Shown piece by piece: positions 61,756-64,000 of a DNA stretch of 64,000 nt. The notes under the pieces are model-generated. The model did not search any database. It saw only the letters and a list, made by a program, of their open reading frames with translations, and was not told where the DNA came from. Source of the stretch: Metaphire vulgaris (lineage: Eukaryota > Annelida > Clitellata > Crassiclitellata > Megascolecidae); the NCBI GenBank assembly GCA_018105865.1, contig CM030868.1:4479031-4543030 (forward strand), in the 5' to 3' direction. Position 1 is the stretch's first letter; each line of letters starts with the position of its first letter. The translations under genes and the position numbers were made by a program.

Positions 61756-62075
61756 CAGTGGCGGCTCTAGGATTTGGCAAGTGGAGGGGGCAACCATTTG
61801 TTGGGGTGGCAACTTAGTAATCATGGGGGCAACCATTTGTTGTTTAATGTATGTCGGAGCATTAACCAACTAAGAATCAGGGTCCCAACTGACGGGCACT
61901 GGTGGCAGAGAATCGATTATTGCAACAGTGTCCTCCTTGGCACTCAATGATATACAGGAACACGTCACTCCGCTACTGAAAAACGAACTACACTGGCTGA
62001 AAGTACCAGAGAGGATTACATACAAGGGTGTATGCCCCGCTGCCCCTCCCCACACTTCTGGTGGAGCCGCCACTG
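61756..62075 (+). mobile_element. hAT-type MITE, family A copy 14, carrying a LINE scrap
   Basis: From CAGTGGCGGCTCTAGGATTT to GGAGCCGCCACTG with the octamer tgatgatg on both sides (in a GAT array, so weak). About 125 bp inside (61,903-62,028) read RIDYCNSVLLG and, in another frame, LHWLKVPERITYK: the thumb region of a LINE RT. Confidence 0.88.
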
Positions 62076-62840
62076 TGATGATGACGACGATGATGATGCG
62101 AATATGGCATGCGATATGAACTAGGCTAACTAGCAGCTTTCAATATCTGAAGAAGACTTGTTAAATATATTAAATCGATGTTGTAATATCTCTTAAGGTT
62201 AGTTTTGAAATCTGAATTCTGCTGATTTAGTTCCTTCCGACATCGAGAATGAGGCGCTTAGCCAACGACGATGTAAACACGACCCCACTCCACCCCCGCC
62301 CATCCACTTCCCCGCCCCACCCGTCCCCATTCCGTACGGAATTGCCAATTTTCGACATGGCAGGATCAGAGCAATCGGTTCATTTTCCCACCGCTGCAAT
62401 GGATTAAAGGCGACGCAATCAAAATTGCAGGCAATTGAAGAGATAGACTTTGAAATCGATTTCAACTGACGTGTACAGACATGATAGATCACTAGTAATA
62501 CTGTACCGATCAGACCTATATACTGTACACACAAGCTATACATACATACACATTATACACATATTGCCAACACTATGGAACTATAGCACTGTTCTTTTGT
62601 GCTAGTTTTTTGATTGTGCCATAAAGTCAGAGGCGTAGATATGAGGGGGGTTTCTTATGTCCCCGGGCGCCGAAGTGAAGGGGTGCCAAAATCGGGTGTA
62701 GACCAATACAGTTATGTAGTTGTGACGAATTTTTGTTGCTTTTCATGGTTTTCATGCATGAAGTCGAGGGGTGCCATCAGGATGATCTGTCCCCATGCGC
62801 CGGATTTTTCGAATTTTTTCTGGAGTTGAGAATTTTTCTG
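62076..62840. other. no recognisable feature
   Basis: Anonymous DNA. The G-rich 'cagaggcgtagatatgaggg' at 62,630 resembles a family B or C left end without a partner. Confidence 0.45.
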
Positions 62841-62842
62841 AG

Positions 62843-62882
<40 letters not shown>

Positions 62883-62970
62883 CGCCAGTAGTAGTAGTAG
62901 TATTAGTAGTTAGGGGACGCCATCAGTAGTAGTCCCCGTAGCAGGGCACCAGTAGTAAAGTAGTAGTAGT
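62841..62970. repeat. (AGT)n array, interrupted
   Basis: AGT units with short insertions. Confidence 0.93.
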
Positions 62971-63298
62971 AGTCAGTGGTGGTGGTCTGTCTTGCTGTAG
63001 TGAGTAGTAGGCCTAGTATATTCCTAGTAGATTAAGCGCCCATAGATAAGCAGCTGCTACAGTACATACTTATTAAAGCGACATATAAATTCACGAGATT
63101 TTACTTACTAACACGCAGCATGTTCAATGCCGGGTTAATTAAGCTTCTGCAGACCCGTTTCACAGATAAATTAATTGCTCCCCTCCCCCCATGGCGATAC
63201 CTTGACAAAAATGTCTTAAAATTAGGAAATTGTAACTTGGGTGTATTTTTAATATTAATGCAATGGCATGTTCGGACAAAGGTTCAGATAAAATTTAT

Positions 63299-63467
63299 CA
63301 GGGGCGCAGCCAGGATTTTTTTTTTGGGGGAGGGGGGGGATATAATGTGATTTGCGGGTAAAAATCTTTAAAAACTTTGAAAATCTTTAAAAACACATAA
63401 AAATGTTAAGGTTGCCTGATTTGGGGAGGTATATATATACCGATATACCCCCCGTCGCTACGCCCTG
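63299..63467 (-). mobile_element. hAT-type MITE, family B copy 7
   Basis: 169 bp from CAGGGGCGCAGCCAGGATTT to CGCTACGCCCTG. Flanks aaatttat and aaattgat form an 8-bp duplication with one mismatch. Confidence 0.88.
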
Positions 63468-64000
63468 AAATTGATGTGATATTATATATTAAGATTTCAA
63501 ACTCTGTCAATATTGGCAACAGTAGAAATCAAGTAGGTCCCTAAATTTCTGTATTTTTCAACGATTTGTGAGTAGCCCCGGCCGTTTCCATTGAAACATA
63601 TCTGGTTAAACGTCACTGTACATGGTGATTTAGCGCAATGTCCCATGTTCTAAAGCTTCAATGACTTTATCTTTCAATTTAACTTTGGGGCCGAACTTTT
63701 TGTCCAGCCCAGTCTGGAGAAACTTAAAAGGAATCTACGAACGACAATTGCAATGCCCCTGTCATATAGCAGCGCCCGACAGCATTTATTAACGAAGGAT
63801 TCAGTAAAATATGGTGTGTAAATTACATATTTAAAATAAAATATGCGATTCTGTAGCTTTTATTTGAATAGTAACTATGCCTGTGCTGAAAAATTGTAAA
63901 GTAAATAGAATACGCTGAATTTTAAATTTAAGTAAATTTAATCTGCGTTAATAATGTTTTCGTGACTATAAATAGACACATCACAAAAATCAGACATCTA
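63468..64000. other. no recognisable feature to the window end
   Basis: AT-rich anonymous DNA. Confidence 0.5.

Overview
This is a window of eukaryotic nuclear DNA, most likely from a marine invertebrate. Coding sequence is split into short exons with GT-AG introns. There are no bacterial-style operons. Intergenic and intronic DNA is full of di-, tri- and tetranucleotide arrays, non-LTR retrotransposon fragments and short inverted-repeat transposons (MITEs). The species cannot be fixed from the sequence.

Gene content, left to right. (1) A single exon of an alpha-carbonic anhydrase lies on the minus strand at about 0.5-0.77 kb. (2) The main gene, on the minus strand from 40.5 kb down to 25.5 kb, is an ECT2/Pebble-type RhoGEF that controls cytokinesis. 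I rebuilt 22 coding exons. Nearly all junctions agree in phase, and together they give an N-terminal triple-BRCT region, a basic linker, a DH (RhoGEF) domain, a PH domain and a Ser-rich tail. (3) A candidate signal-peptide exon of an unknown secreted protein is at 47.83-47.89 kb, minus strand. (4) A plus-strand gene at 55.1-61.6 kb has an I-set Ig domain without the canonical cysteines, a small exon entered through a GC-AG intron, and a 565-residue disordered terminal exon.

Repeats. Two LINE families are present. One is CR1-like: a near full-length, decayed copy at 2.1-5.7 kb carries an SGNH/esterase-like domain, an APE-type endonuclease and a reverse transcriptase, and a second partial copy is at 41.4-43.0 kb. 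The other has an (AAAGT)n tail, at 19.3-20.6 kb and 49.3-50.1 kb. C-terminal scraps of other LINEs and tRNA-derived SINEs also occur.

The most striking feature is the MITE load. At least nine families have 8-bp target-site duplications (TSDs) that can be read directly from the flanks, which points to hAT-type mobilisation. Family A (TIR CAGTGGCGGCTCC) alone has about 14 copies. A separate group of roughly 80-bp palindromic elements is bounded by TTAA, as expected for piggyBac-type integration, with about a dozen copies. Two longer elements have 3-bp TSDs. No transposase gene for any of these is visible, so they are non-autonomous here. Several are nested, which gives a relative order of insertion.

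About three quarters of the window is therefore repeat-derived or anonymous non-coding DNA. A few apparent 1-nt frame breaks sit inside otherwise well conserved exons, at homopolymers or microsatellites, and look more like assembly indels than gene decay.
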